Below are positions 36,845 to 46,755 of a stretch of DNA of 62,696 nt, one piece after another. Each line of letters begins with the position of its first letter. Position 1 is the stretch's first letter. Under the pieces are notes generated by a model that worked only from the letters and a program-made list of their open reading frames with translations, was not told the DNA's origin and did not search any database. The position numbers were made by a program, and so were the translations under genes. The DNA is from an uncultured Bacilli bacterium (GTDB lineage: Bacteria; Bacillota_I; Bacilli_A; RF39; UBA660), in NCBI GenBank assembly GCA_934153655.1, contig CAKPFH010000001.1, positions 1 through 62,696 on the forward strand, given 5' to 3'.

Positions 36845-37089
36845 TATATCGTTAAAGGATTAAAGAAAAGTAAGAAGAATACAAAAGCAAATAAGAATAA
36901 CAAAAACATTGTAGCTACTATTAAAATAGTCATTACTGAATGAACAACATCTGCTTTTGTTTCGGGGTTTCTCCCTACTGCTTCAGCAACTTTTGCTCCT
37001 AATAATCCTATTCCAATTCCAAGGCCTAAAAATGCAAGACCTAACATAATACCTATTGCTATTATTGTTTGAGATAAAATACTTTCCAT
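36844..37089 (-). CDS. F-type ATPase c-like subunit lacking the ion-binding carboxylate
   Basis: 81 residues, two membrane helices. Helix 1 has the glycine ladder GLAFLGLGIGIGLLGAK and the polar loop is GRNPET, equal to the usual (A)RQPE. Counting from that Pro, the position of Asp61 (E. coli) or Glu56 (Bacillus PS3) is Thr60 (TILIVATMFLLFLF), and helix 2 (52-76) contains no Asp or Glu at all. A ring built from this subunit should not carry protons or sodium by the known mechanism. Ribosome site AGGGAAGTG; 15 bases after the 451-aa gene. Confidence 0.85.
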   Translation of the reverse strand: MESILSQTIIAIGIMLGLAFLGLGIGIGLLGAKVAEAVGRNPETKADVVHSVMTILIVATMFLLFLFAFVFFLLFFNPLTI

Positions 37090-37103
37090 AATTTCACTTC
37101 CCT

Positions 37104-38459
37104 CTATTTATTAATATATTTTGAAGAAATATTTAAAACGACTTTATCACCATTAAAAATAGTATCTTCTAATTTCAATTCTATTTCATAACCTAATGTT
37201 GTAAATTCAAAATAATCAACATAACCATTTTGAATATTTAAAGGATCGATTTCTTTTGATAAGATTTTTGTTGAATCTGAATATAAACTTATTTTTCCGG
37301 ATTCTATTAAGTAAGATTCATCTGACTTTAAATAAAAATATATTCTATTAGATGTAATTTTTTCAATTGTCAAAGTATAAGTAGGTTTTAAAGTTTTAAG
37401 AGACACAACATCATCAATAACTGAAACAACATCATTAGAATCACTTAATAATGTATAACCAAAACTAATATTATATTCAGTATTTGGTGATAGATTCCTT
37501 AATACATAATTATTAGAATCTTTGTTTAAATAAATTTTTTTGTCTCCAACAATTATAAAAATTGAATCATATTCATTATTCGGATCAAAAACATTATAAT
37601 TTATTTTAATACTGGTAACACCATTTTCAATTGTTCCAAGAGATAACCATTTACTTAATTCAGTTTTGACACTACTACTATTAGACTTTTTTTCATTAAC
37701 TTTTTCTAAACTATTATTTAGATTATTAAAACGCGATACTAATGTTTTTATATATAAGTCATAATAATTTTCTGTTTTTTCTTCTACTTTTTCTTCTTTA
37801 TAAAGATTTGTACTTCCTATTATATTTTTTAAATCTATTTTTTCATTTCCTATAATTAATTTTTCATTTGCAATATCAAAACTATATTTACTACCAGCTA
37901 TAATTACTGGATTAATGGTTTTATTATTTATTTCTTGATTTGCAAAAGTTGCATTTCCCATTTTATCAAGTTCAATGATAAGATAATTTTTAGTTTTAAT
38001 ACTTTTATCACTAGATGTAAATATATTATCAATCCATAAATATTTTCTATCATCTATCTTATAAAAATATGGTCCCTTATTTTTATCAATTTGTGTGTAT
38101 TCATTTGTTATTTGAACATCACTATTTTCAAGAACTCGATAAAATGTTCCATACAAGTCAATATTCGACGAAGAATCATTATATATAACGGCTGTTGAGC
38201 CTATTTTATATTTATTACTTCCAGAATTTATTGTTAGGTAATAGTTTCCATCATAACTTTTTTTAAGTTTAGAAGTTCCTTTTGCTTCATATCCTCTTAA
38301 ATCATTATCATAAATAATACTTCCACTATCAACTAAAAATGTTGATTTATCCTGCTTAGAAACATAAGTACTCCCAAACAAGAAAAGAGTAATGATTAAT
38401 ATTGACAAAATACTTAGAAGAATAAACAAATAAATATTTTTTTTTCCTAATTTTCTCAT
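37104..38459 (-). CDS. Anchored ectodomain protein with FN3-like unit, 451 aa
   Basis: Membrane helix at about 9-30, outside domain about 40-215 and a short Lys/Glu/Asn linker, then FN3-like units with LSPNTEYNISF and beta strands to the end. The first outer domain (YFYKIDDRKYLWIDN; NYLIIELDKMGNATFANQEI) aligns with that of the 1,722-aa protein upstream (FLMKIDENKYMIVSP; SYLEFEFFDGNIVRMENQEM). It lies ten bases after that gene and 15 before the c subunit, so the link to the ATPase is direct. Function unknown. Confidence 0.7.
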   Translation of the reverse strand: MRKLGKKNIYLFILLSILSILIITLFLFGSTYVSKQDKSTFLVDSGSIIYDNDLRGYEAKGTSKLKKSYDGNYYLTINSGSNKYKIGSTAVIYNDSSSNIDLYGTFYRVLENSDVQITNEYTQIDKNKGPYFYKIDDRKYLWIDNIFTSSDKSIKTKNYLIIELDKMGNATFANQEINNKTINPVIIAGSKYSFDIANEKLIIGNEKIDLKNIIGSTNLYKEEKVEEKTENYYDLYIKTLVSRFNNLNNSLEKVNEKKSNSSSVKTELSKWLSLGTIENGVTSIKINYNVFDPNNEYDSIFIIVGDKKIYLNKDSNNYVLRNLSPNTEYNISFGYTLLSDSNDVVSVIDDVVSLKTLKPTYTLTIEKITSNRIYFYLKSDESYLIESGKISLYSDSTKILSKEIDPLNIQNGYVDYFEFTTLGYEIELKLEDTIFNGDKVVLNISSKYINK

Positions 38460-38468
38460 ATATTTCTC

Positions 38469-41400
38469 CTAACCAACATAATTATATTGAAGTGCTTCTT
38501 CTGCTACAACTTTGTTATTTGTTAAAAATTGTAATTGAATATAATAAACACCTTTTGTTTGAAAATCATCAGGTAACTCAAATGTATAATAAGAATTACC
38601 ATCATTTGTTTGAAGTTTTGGAATAAATTCAACACTATTATCTATTGTTGAATCTCCTCCATATATTGAATATCTTATATCAGTTATATTACTCAACTTA
38701 TAACTATCATAAAAAACAAGAGTTGCCTTAGTATTATCCTCTAGGTTTGTTGTAACATAAACTTTTCCAATATCAATTCCATCTTCATTCATAGCAATTG
38801 TTGAGTATCTTTTTGATTGTTCTTTTAAAGATGTTGTATCATTTTTTAAATTAACTAAATATTTAATTTCAATATAATATTCCTCATTAATTACTAAATT
38901 ATCTAGTTCAAACTTTTTATTATATTCTTTTGTACTATAATATTGATTTTTATATCTATCCGGAGTTATATCATTTAAATCTTTATCATACATGAAAACT
39001 TGATAAGTATCTAAATATATAACTCTATGATAATCAAATACATTAACCTTAAAATCAATTTTAGTACCATTTTCATATCTATTGGAACTAATTCCTATAT
39101 AAGGTTGCCTTAAATCAGAAAAAATATACTCTGCACTTTCAAAAGGTTCTAATTCTATTTCTTTTATAGTACCATTATCATTAATTTTAGTAAAAGCTCT
39201 AATTATTATTTTATACTTTTGATCAGTTGTAATACCAGATTCTGGTGGAATTGAAATATACTTAGTCATCTCAGTATTAAATACATAATTTGGTTCAATA
39301 TTCAAATTAATTAACTCCATATTATCATTATTAACTCTATATAACTCATATTCTATTCTATCATATCCTACTATTTCTTTTAAAGAATAATCGATTTTTA
39401 AGGATTTTTCTGAGTAACTTTTAGCAGTATATGAAATATTAATATTTTCAATACCAACACTTCCTAATGTTTTAAAATAATAGTTTTTGGTATTATTTTG
39501 AAAATTCACATCATATAATTGAATTCTTTTATAATCATTTCCACTTTTAACATCAGCCATAACCTTAATATAATAATTTTTTTTAGGTTGCAAATTAGTA
39601 ATTTTAACTGCATTTGTTAATTCACTTGCAAGTATGCTTTTACATGCGTTATCTATTTTAGTACTAATTGTACCATTTTCATTTGTTTCATAGACATCAA
39701 TATATATTTTATTATCTTTTATCCTATCATTACTATTTCCAAATAAATCAATATATACAAGAGCATATGTCAAAGCAGGTGTAATATTTTGCTTACCATC
39801 ATCACTCATAATACTAATTCCAGGAATAATCGTGTCAAATCTAAATTCATTGGTACTACTTGTTAATTTTGCAGTTGATAATTGCTTAGGATATAAATAT
39901 TCATAATTATAACTATAACCCTGCTCATCAATACTTAAATCATAATTTATACTTTTAGAATCAATTAAACTAGTTAATGATAATTTATTACTATTAAGTT
40001 TAAATTTAAATATAGAATTCTTAGCTGTTTCACTTGATACTAAATAATTATTATCAAGTGCATAGTAATATCCACTATATAAATTATTTTTAATAGTTTG
40101 AAAAGCGTATTTATTATTATTATTATTAAATCCTATTATTCCATTATCATAGTATAAATACATTTCTACGCTTATATCTTCGCCTATAAAATCTTCTAGT
40201 TCTATAATATCAATTACAATTGTTCCATTATTGTTTATTGACAAATTATCTAATATTTTACTTGCACTATTAGTTTTGAACACTAATTTAGCAGCAGATA
40301 CACGATTATAAAAACTATAATCTTCTAAATAATCTAAAATAGTAATAATAATTCTATTAGTTTCTAAATTAATATTGAATTTTTTAACTGAATACATAGG
40401 ATCACTAAGAGGTCTATCTCCTGAATATATATATGGCGTTTCATAATATTGATAAACTAATTTTTTATATGAAGGAATTTCATCTTTAATTAAATTTTCA
40501 TATACATATAAATTTAAATATCCACTTGAATTAACTGAAAATAATACATCTTGATAGTTATTTGAACTATTAATCTTTACTGTTTTTGGTTCATTATTAT
40601 CAATTTTATAATAAATATCATTTGAAAATAAACTATTATCAACATCACTATATTTATATTTAAAAACTACCTTTTCTTTATCTGATATGTATGGATACAT
40701 TTTAAAAATTGGACTTTGTTTTTCAGGTGTAATTTTTTTAGATTTTAATGTAATTCCCAATTCTTCTAATGGATAAATTGTTTCAGCCTCTCCATCAAAG
40801 TTTAAGTCGAGATCAACTGTATAAGTAATATAATAACTATTACCTCTCCTAAAATCATTATCAATAATATCTTTACTTGTCCCATCCTTTAAATAAAAAT
40901 ATACATAATCAATTTCTCCATTTGCTGGAACATTATACATTTTTGTATCAATTAATTTATTAGTATTTGCATCATATAAATAATAATTAATTTTTTTAGC
41001 ATATCGTTTAGAATTATCATATCTCGCTTTTACTTTGTATCCAATAATTGTATCAGAATTTAAATCTGTTCTATAATTTTCAAAATTTGCATTATTTCTA
41101 ATTAAATTAATTTCCATAGCATCATTTATATCTGTTGGTAAATCTGGAATATATCCATTTGCCTTAATTGTAACAACATTTGATATTATGTCTATATTAT
41201 TTTTATATGTTGTATAATCATAGGCATTTGTAACTTCAACAGTATAATAATCATTTTGTAAATCTTGATTTCTAAGTTCAAAAAAACTTGGATCAAGTAT
41301 AAAAGAATTATCATAATAAGTATCTTTCAATTCACTATAATATTCTCTTGTATCTCTATCTACCTTAGAAATTGTTCTAATTAAATTACCTTTTGTTGAT

Positions 41401-43637
41401 TTACCAGAATATAAATTAAAAGTTAAATTAGTTAAAGTACTAGCTTCAAGCGTATTATCAACATCATTTTCTGCTCTTAACCTAGAAACTACTTTAAATG
41501 CTCTTGTTGTATCATCCTCATCTATTATATAATCTAGTAAAAATGGTTTTGTAGGTTTAGTTTGAATAACAACACTACCAATATAGCAATTATCAATTGT
41601 AGCATTACCATCTTGTAAATTAACAGCTGCAAAAACCGATATAGTATAACTTTCATTTGCCCTTAAATTATTTACATTAAAAGGTATAATTGAATTACCA
41701 CTTGATGTAAAACTTTTAGAATTACCAGATGAATCAGTATATGTAACTGTTATAATATTAGATTCATCAAATGTAATAGTATTTCCCTCATCACTAATAA
41801 TTATGTTACCAGAAATTTTTTCAAAAGTTACTTCATCGCTTTCAAATCTAACAGATGGAAATTCAACTCCATCCAATTGCATAACTGAACTATATTCCGT
41901 TTCATATTCAAACTCTTTCTCATTATCATTGAAGATAGCAATCATTTTATAAACATATGGTACACCACGAAATATAATTTTATTATCAACATATAAATCT
42001 ACTCCACCTTGATTGCTTTTATCAATTTCTTTTAATTTAACTGGATTATTAAGAAGAGTTCTAGCATCATATATTTCATATTTATATGTAACTACACCAC
42101 TATCAACATCACTTATATTGTTAACTTTCAAATTAAACTGAGAATTTTTTTTATCAAGCGAATAAGTAAGATTACCAAAAGATGGTTTCCTCTTTAAAGT
42201 TTTATATTTTTTATATATATTAAATTGATCACTTATGATTGAATTTTTATATAAAAAATTATGCAAAATTACTTTATACTCTGTATTAGGACTTAAATTT
42301 TTAAAGTCTACTATATTATTATTAATTAAATCATGTGTATTTTTAGTATAAGTTTTTATAATTTCGTTATTAGAATCAATTAAAGATATATCTAATCCTT
42401 CAACCTTGGTATTAGAATCAACTTCAATTTTATAAGACATTTCATCTGTTGTAAAATAATTTTTAATAATACTAACACCAATTGGTTCAGTTATAAACGA
42501 CTTTTGGATAAAATCTCTATTATAAGTCTGTGTATTTTTAATATAATTAGAATTAACAAGAAAAACATAATTTGTATTTTCTTTTAAATTTTCAACTTCA
42601 ATTTGAAAAAACCTTAATCCACTATTTTCTGTGTTTTCATAAACTAATTTATTAGTTGCAGATTCTATTATCTTTAAAGTAATATCACCTGTTAATAAAT
42701 TACTTGTATCTTCATATTTTATAGATGCTCGAAATTTATTAGAAGTTACTTCCATATCACTAATTAAAAATACTGGCTCACTTACCTTTTCTTTATCATC
42801 TATTATTTCTTCATCATCAGATACATCAATATTTCCATTAGTTAATCCATCTAATGGATTGGATTTATCTTTTTCATCTTTATTTGTATTTGTTTCTTCT
42901 TTTTTAATATCTATATTATCATTTTTATCAATAGTTATTTGAGATAAATTTAATTTTTTGTCATTATTTAAGAAAATATTTTTTGTTGACAAATCTATTT
43001 TAACATTATTTGATAATTCAATATAAAAATTAGAAGACACATTTTGTATTTGCATTTCTTGATTTTCCATTCTTACAATATTTCCATCAAAAAACTCAAA
43101 TTCTAAATAACTATTTAAAATTTCTTTATTAGAACCCATCAAATTAAGATTAATTTTGGGTGAAACAATCATATATTTATTTTCATCTATTTTCATTAAA
43201 AAGTTTGTAAAAGAAATTTTATTATTTAAAGTTTCAGTATAATATATATTGTCTTTGTTTACTAATCTAGTTCCTACATATAAATTATAATATTTAATTA
43301 ATGAATCATTTAAATTATCTAAATTTAAAATAGCTGTTTTATTCAATACAGAAATTGATTTATCAGAAAAATGAATAAAAGAATTTTCACTAACCTTTAC
43401 ATTTTCATTATCAGTATTTGCAAAAATATAATTTTTTTCATAATCTTTTTTATATTTTGTTCCACCATTAAAATAATACTTAGTTGTTGAAAGAACTGCA
43501 CTTTCATAACTTCTTCCTATAATATAACCACTATCATTAAACTCGCCTAATCTGTTTTCTTTTGTTTTTATTCCATAAAGAAAAATCACTGTTATCATTA
43601 AAGAAACTGTAATTATAACAAATAATATTTTTTTCAT
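38469..43637 (-). CDS. Giant anchored surface protein with FN3-like repeats, 1722 aa
   Basis: First gene of the ATPase operon. One membrane helix (residues 5-22), outer domain about 30-245, an acidic linker (about 245-290), then roughly 1,400 residues of beta-sandwich units; strand endings such as LKENTNYVFLV, LSPNTEYKVIL, LRANESYTISV and LQPKKNYYIKV recur as in FN3 domains. No C-terminal sorting signal or second helix, so it projects from the membrane by its N-terminus. Ribosome site AAGGATATGTGATAAA. Likely a structural or adhesive part of the apparatus driven by the ATPase (inference). Confidence 0.75.
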   Translation of the reverse strand: MKKILFVIITVSLMITVIFLYGIKTKENRLGEFNDSGYIIGRSYESAVLSTTKYYFNGGTKYKKDYEKNYIFANTDNENVKVSENSFIHFSDKSISVLNKTAILNLDNLNDSLIKYYNLYVGTRLVNKDNIYYTETLNNKISFTNFLMKIDENKYMIVSPKINLNLMGSNKEILNSYLEFEFFDGNIVRMENQEMQIQNVSSNFYIELSNNVKIDLSTKNIFLNNDKKLNLSQITIDKNDNIDIKKEETNTNKDEKDKSNPLDGLTNGNIDVSDDEEIIDDKEKVSEPVFLISDMEVTSNKFRASIKYEDTSNLLTGDITLKIIESATNKLVYENTENSGLRFFQIEVENLKENTNYVFLVNSNYIKNTQTYNRDFIQKSFITEPIGVSIIKNYFTTDEMSYKIEVDSNTKVEGLDISLIDSNNEIIKTYTKNTHDLINNNIVDFKNLSPNTEYKVILHNFLYKNSIISDQFNIYKKYKTLKRKPSFGNLTYSLDKKNSQFNLKVNNISDVDSGVVTYKYEIYDARTLLNNPVKLKEIDKSNQGGVDLYVDNKIIFRGVPYVYKMIAIFNDNEKEFEYETEYSSVMQLDGVEFPSVRFESDEVTFEKISGNIIISDEGNTITFDESNIITVTYTDSSGNSKSFTSSGNSIIPFNVNNLRANESYTISVFAAVNLQDGNATIDNCYIGSVVIQTKPTKPFLLDYIIDEDDTTRAFKVVSRLRAENDVDNTLEASTLTNLTFNLYSGKSTKGNLIRTISKVDRDTREYYSELKDTYYDNSFILDPSFFELRNQDLQNDYYTVEVTNAYDYTTYKNNIDIISNVVTIKANGYIPDLPTDINDAMEINLIRNNANFENYRTDLNSDTIIGYKVKARYDNSKRYAKKINYYLYDANTNKLIDTKMYNVPANGEIDYVYFYLKDGTSKDIIDNDFRRGNSYYITYTVDLDLNFDGEAETIYPLEELGITLKSKKITPEKQSPIFKMYPYISDKEKVVFKYKYSDVDNSLFSNDIYYKIDNNEPKTVKINSSNNYQDVLFSVNSSGYLNLYVYENLIKDEIPSYKKLVYQYYETPYIYSGDRPLSDPMYSVKKFNINLETNRIIITILDYLEDYSFYNRVSAAKLVFKTNSASKILDNLSINNNGTIVIDIIELEDFIGEDISVEMYLYYDNGIIGFNNNNNKYAFQTIKNNLYSGYYYALDNNYLVSSETAKNSIFKFKLNSNKLSLTSLIDSKSINYDLSIDEQGYSYNYEYLYPKQLSTAKLTSSTNEFRFDTIIPGISIMSDDGKQNITPALTYALVYIDLFGNSNDRIKDNKIYIDVYETNENGTISTKIDNACKSILASELTNAVKITNLQPKKNYYIKVMADVKSGNDYKRIQLYDVNFQNNTKNYYFKTLGSVGIENINISYTAKSYSEKSLKIDYSLKEIVGYDRIEYELYRVNNDNMELINLNIEPNYVFNTEMTKYISIPPESGITTDQKYKIIIRAFTKINDNGTIKEIELEPFESAEYIFSDLRQPYIGISSNRYENGTKIDFKVNVFDYHRVIYLDTYQVFMYDKDLNDITPDRYKNQYYSTKEYNKKFELDNLVINEEYYIEIKYLVNLKNDTTSLKEQSKRYSTIAMNEDGIDIGKVYVTTNLEDNTKATLVFYDSYKLSNITDIRYSIYGGDSTIDNSVEFIPKLQTNDGNSYYTFELPDDFQTKGVYYIQLQFLTNNKVVAEEALQYNYVG

Positions 43638-43702
43638 TTTATCACATATCCTTACCTATATTTTCTATAAATAGTATATTATAAATTCAATTATAAATCA
43701 AT

Positions 43703-43725
43703 AAAAAACTACTATTTCTAGCAGT
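43703..43725 (-). terminator. Terminator separating the DUF2752 unit from the ATPase operon
   Basis: Minus-strand ACTGCTA-GAAA-TAGTAGT followed by TTTTT, directly after the DUF2752 stop. The ATPase operon promoter must lie between here and 43637 (several TATAAT-like boxes). Confidence 0.8.
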
Positions 43726-44091
43726 TTAAATATTTCTAAGTATTCCAAAGATAATTAAAATAAATATTATTAAGTAATAAATAAAATTTGGTATTTTTAA
43801 CTTATTCTTTTGTTTAGTTATATAAATATATTCTTGATACAAGATATAAAAAGAAAGAAATGGTAAAAGTATAAAAACAACAGGATTATAAAAAAATGCT
43901 TTTTTAAAATCTAATTTTAGTATAGAAAATAACATTCTTGTAATTCCACATCCAGGACATTTAAAACTTGTTATTTTATAAAACAAACATGGTATACCTA
44001 TATGAAAATATTTGTTTAAATAATAATAACCAAGAAGTAATAATAATAACAATAAATTTATACTTAGAACTTTTAATAATCTTTTTTTCAT
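43726..44091 (-). CDS. DUF2752 membrane protein
   Basis: 121 residues with three membrane helices and the family hallmark KCPGCGITRML after helix 1, then FYNPVVFILLP. Function unknown; often encoded beside DUF4234 proteins, as here, where the start overlaps the DUF4234 stop by four bases. Confidence 0.88.
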   Translation of the reverse strand: MKKRLLKVLSINLLLLLLLLGYYYLNKYFHIGIPCLFYKITSFKCPGCGITRMLFSILKLDFKKAFFYNPVVFILLPFLSFYILYQEYIYITKQKNKLKIPNFIYYLIIFILIIFGILRNI

Positions 44092-44618
44092 TCAGCAAAT
44101 TTATTTAAATCATTTTGCATAAAACAATAACTTACAATTTGAAGACCAAATAATGATAAAACTAAATATAAAACTGAATTATCTTGAATATCTTTGTTAT
44201 ATTTTTTTCCTGCTTCATATATCTTTTGACCCATTTTGTAATTCCAATAGATACCATAAATACCACAGGTAATTAAAGTTAAAAGAAATGCTAAACCTCC
44301 ACTTGTATCAGTTGGTCTTTCTGAAGCTTTATTAGCATCATCAGTTATAGTTATAAACCAATAAATTTGATAAATACCACAAGTTAAAAATGATAATATA
44401 ACTGCAACTGCTATATCTTTTTTGGTTAAAACTGGACTACTTGTATTGTAATAATTATTTATAATTGTTTGATTATTATTAGTAGTATTAGATTCATTAT
44501 TATTGTTATCATTATTATCTTTAGGAGTATCCACTGTTTCTACCCTACTTCCACAATTTGGGCAAAATAAAACATTACCTGATAATTCTTTTCCACAATT
44601 TGCACAAAATTTACTCAT
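44088..44618 (-). CDS. Zinc-ribbon DUF4234 membrane protein
   Basis: 176 residues from the ATG at 44616-44618 after CGGAGG. N-terminal zinc ribbon FCANCGKELSG...FCPNCGS, an Asn/Thr-rich linker, then DUF4234: paired LTCGIYQIYWF and ITCGIYGIYWNYKMG motifs in membrane helices. Role unknown. Probably forms one unit with the sigma gene upstream and DUF2752 downstream. Confidence 0.85.
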   Translation of the reverse strand: MSKFCANCGKELSGNVLFCPNCGSRVETVDTPKDNNDNNNNESNTTNNNQTIINNYYNTSSPVLTKKDIAVAVILSFLTCGIYQIYWFITITDDANKASERPTDTSGGLAFLLTLITCGIYGIYWNYKMGQKIYEAGKKYNKDIQDNSVLYLVLSLFGLQIVSYCFMQNDLNKFAE

Positions 44619-44650
44619 AATAAATACCTCCGGTATCATTATAACATATT

Positions 44651-45283
44651 TTACATATAAGTTTTTAATTTTTCTAAAACTTTTGTTTCTTCACGACTTA
44701 CTTTTACTTGATTTACACCTAAAGTTTTAGCTATTTCACTTTGAGTCATATTATAAAAATATCGTTTTAAAATAAGTTCTTTTTCTCTATAATCCAATTT
44801 ATTTAAAGCATCTCTTAATAAAATTAAATCATCTTTACTGGTGTTATCTAAACTAATAAAATCATATAAAGTATTATCATTTGTATCATCATCTAAACTT
44901 AAAGTATCCATATTTCTTATTTCAATTAATTTAGTTATAGGAATTTCTAAGAAATTAACAAGTTCCATATCAGTTGGGCCTCTTTTTAGTTTTTGGGTTA
45001 AATAATCTTCAGCTTTTAAAACAGCTTGTTTAAGTTTTATCATCTCAGGTGACATTTTTATACTTTTATCACTTAAAACATATTTATAAATACTTCCTGT
45101 AATAAATGGATAAGCATAGGTTGTAAACTTAGTATTATAAGATTTATCATACTTATAATAAGCATCAATTAACCCAAGACATCCTGCTTGAAACAAATCA
45201 TCTTTATCACCTTTAAAACGTGATGCAATACTGTAAATTAAGTTTTGATTTTCAATTATTAATTCTTTTAGTTCCTCTCTCAT
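44651..45283 (-). CDS. RNA polymerase sigma-70 family factor (sporulation-type)
   Basis: 210 residues from the ATG at 45281-45283 after TTGGTGAT; the open frame extends upstream to 45349 without a site. Region 2 is KGDKDDLFQAGCLGLIDAYYKYD...FTTYAYPFITGSIYKYV, region 3 follows (QAVLKAEDYLTQKLKRGPTD), and region 4 ends MTQSEIAKTLGVNQVKVSREE. This is the short three-region form of the SigF/SigG/SigB group. With cotE and a spoVID-like gene in the same window a sporulation role is plausible, but the exact type is not certain. Confidence 0.8.
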   Translation of the reverse strand: MREELKELIIENQNLIYSIASRFKGDKDDLFQAGCLGLIDAYYKYDKSYNTKFTTYAYPFITGSIYKYVLSDKSIKMSPEMIKLKQAVLKAEDYLTQKLKRGPTDMELVNFLEIPITKLIEIRNMDTLSLDDDTNDNTLYDFISLDNTSKDDLILLRDALNKLDYREKELILKRYFYNMTQSEIAKTLGVNQVKVSREETKVLEKLKTYM

Positions 45284-45371
45284 TTTATCACCAAGAGAAC
45301 TATATAACATGTATAAACAAAAAGAAATAGCTTCGACAATAACTGCCAAATTACTATTTCTTATTTACACA

Positions 45372-45556
45372 TATTTACATCCAGAAAACCGACCATTGGG
45401 AAATTAAACCCGATTTTTAATCAGGTGGGCATCCATACTAGTTTTTAGGATTCTCGAGAACTCACACCCAAGCATTCAACACCAACTATTGATCAGGACT
45501 CCCGTATAATGTTTTTTGTAGGATTTATACTAACAATGTATCAAATTATCTAGACA
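45372..45556 (-). ncRNA. ssrS: 6S RNA
   Basis: The minus-strand transcript aligns with E. coli 6S in several parts: AGTTGGTGTTGAATGCTTGG with GGTTGGTGAGCATGCTCGG, TCGAGAATCCTAAAAACTAG with CCGAGAAGCCTTAAAACTGC, and GATGCCCACCTGATT followed by ATCGGGTTT with CATTCACCTTGAACC. The closing stem is formed by TACGGGA and TTTCCC flanks. 6S RNA binds the housekeeping RNA polymerase and mimics an open promoter. Ends are approximate. It has its own promoter upstream. Confidence 0.8.
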
Positions 45557-45561
45557 TCTTA

Positions 45562-45590
45562 ATTATAGCATACTTTTTAATTTATACCAA
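45562..45590 (-). promoter_or_regulatory. Promoter of the 6S RNA
   Basis: Minus-strand TTGGTA (45585-45590), 17-base spacer, TATAAT (45562-45567). Confidence 0.75.
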
Positions 45591-45623
45591 GTTTTTTTAA
45601 AACTTTTTTTAATTTAGACAAAA

Positions 45624-46490
45624 CTAGACATTTTTAAAATCTTTAAATTCTTTTTTTCTAATCATATCTATTTCTTCTTTATAAGGAGCAAATTCTCCTA
45701 CATAAGGAGTTTCTAAAATATGAGGAATATCAATTATTCTTTCATTATAAATAATATTAATTAAATTAGTGAAACCAATTGTTCCATAACCAATATTTTC
45801 ATGTCTATCTTTTCTAGAACCAATTATATTTTTACTATCATTTATATGAATACATTTTAAATAAGATAAACCAATTTCTTTATCAAATAAAGTTAAAATC
45901 TCATCAAAATTAGTTAAATCAAGACCACTATCATGCATATGACAAGTATCCATACAAATTCCTATTAATTCTTTTTTATTAATACCATTTATTATTTCTT
46001 TTAACTCTTTAAAATTACTTCCTACTTCAGTTCCTTTACCAGCCATAGTTTCAAGTAAAATTGTAACCGAATTATCATTTTCTAAAACTTTATTTAAAGC
46101 AAATATTATATTTTTAATACCAACATCTACTCCAAGACCAACATGACTTCCTGGATGTAATACTAAATATTTTATTTTTAAACTTTCACATCTTTTAACT
46201 TCTTCAATTAAAAACCTAATAGAAAAATCATATTTATCATCTTCTTTATTATTAGCAAGATTAATAATATAAGGAGCATGAACTATTATATTATTAATAT
46301 CAATATTATTTTCTTTCATTTTTAAAATTGCTTGATTTGTTAAATCATCATTTATTTCTACTCTTTTTGTATTTTGAGGAGCTCCTGTATAAAACATAAA
46401 TGTATTAGCTTTATATGACAAAGCCTCATCTAAACTACCAAGTAATTGTTTATCTTTATTAAAACCAACATGTGAACCTATTATTAACAT
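45624..46490 (-). CDS. nfo: Endonuclease IV (AP endonuclease)
   Basis: 288 residues. Motifs: IGSHVGF at the start, NIIVHAPYIINLA, YLVLHPGSHVG (zinc His), ILLETMAGKGTEVG (zinc Glu), ICMDTCHMHDSGLD (Asp/His), CIHINDSKN and RHENIGYGTIGF. All metal ligands are visible, length is normal. Cuts DNA at abasic sites in base-excision repair. Ribosome site AGGAGG. Confidence 0.95.
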   Translation of the reverse strand: MLIIGSHVGFNKDKQLLGSLDEALSYKANTFMFYTGAPQNTKRVEINDDLTNQAILKMKENNIDINNIIVHAPYIINLANNKEDDKYDFSIRFLIEEVKRCESLKIKYLVLHPGSHVGLGVDVGIKNIIFALNKVLENDNSVTILLETMAGKGTEVGSNFKELKEIINGINKKELIGICMDTCHMHDSGLDLTNFDEILTLFDKEIGLSYLKCIHINDSKNIIGSRKDRHENIGYGTIGFTNLINIIYNERIIDIPHILETPYVGEFAPYKEEIDMIRKKEFKDFKNV

Positions 46491-46755
46491 ATAAACCTCC
46501 TAAATAAGCTTCCTTAATAATTATAACAAATATTTAAATTAAGACAAAGAAAAAAGTTCAAAAAATTGAACTTTAATAACTATTTAGGCAAAGGTTCAAT
46601 AAAATCTAGTGTGAAGTAAAAATTGACAAAATCGTTGTCATATATGAAAAAAAACATGTTTTTTGGTACTAAAAATCATAACATGTTTTTTTTAGCCTTT
46701 TTATGGTATTTTTTGGACAATTAAAAAAACCTACTTGGAGTAAAAAATATATTTG

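Noticed and set aside
32450..37089. Ordinary atp operon for oxidative phosphorylation
   Set aside because: No a or delta gene, c lacks the carboxylate, alpha and epsilon are shortened, and surface-protein genes are embedded at both ends.
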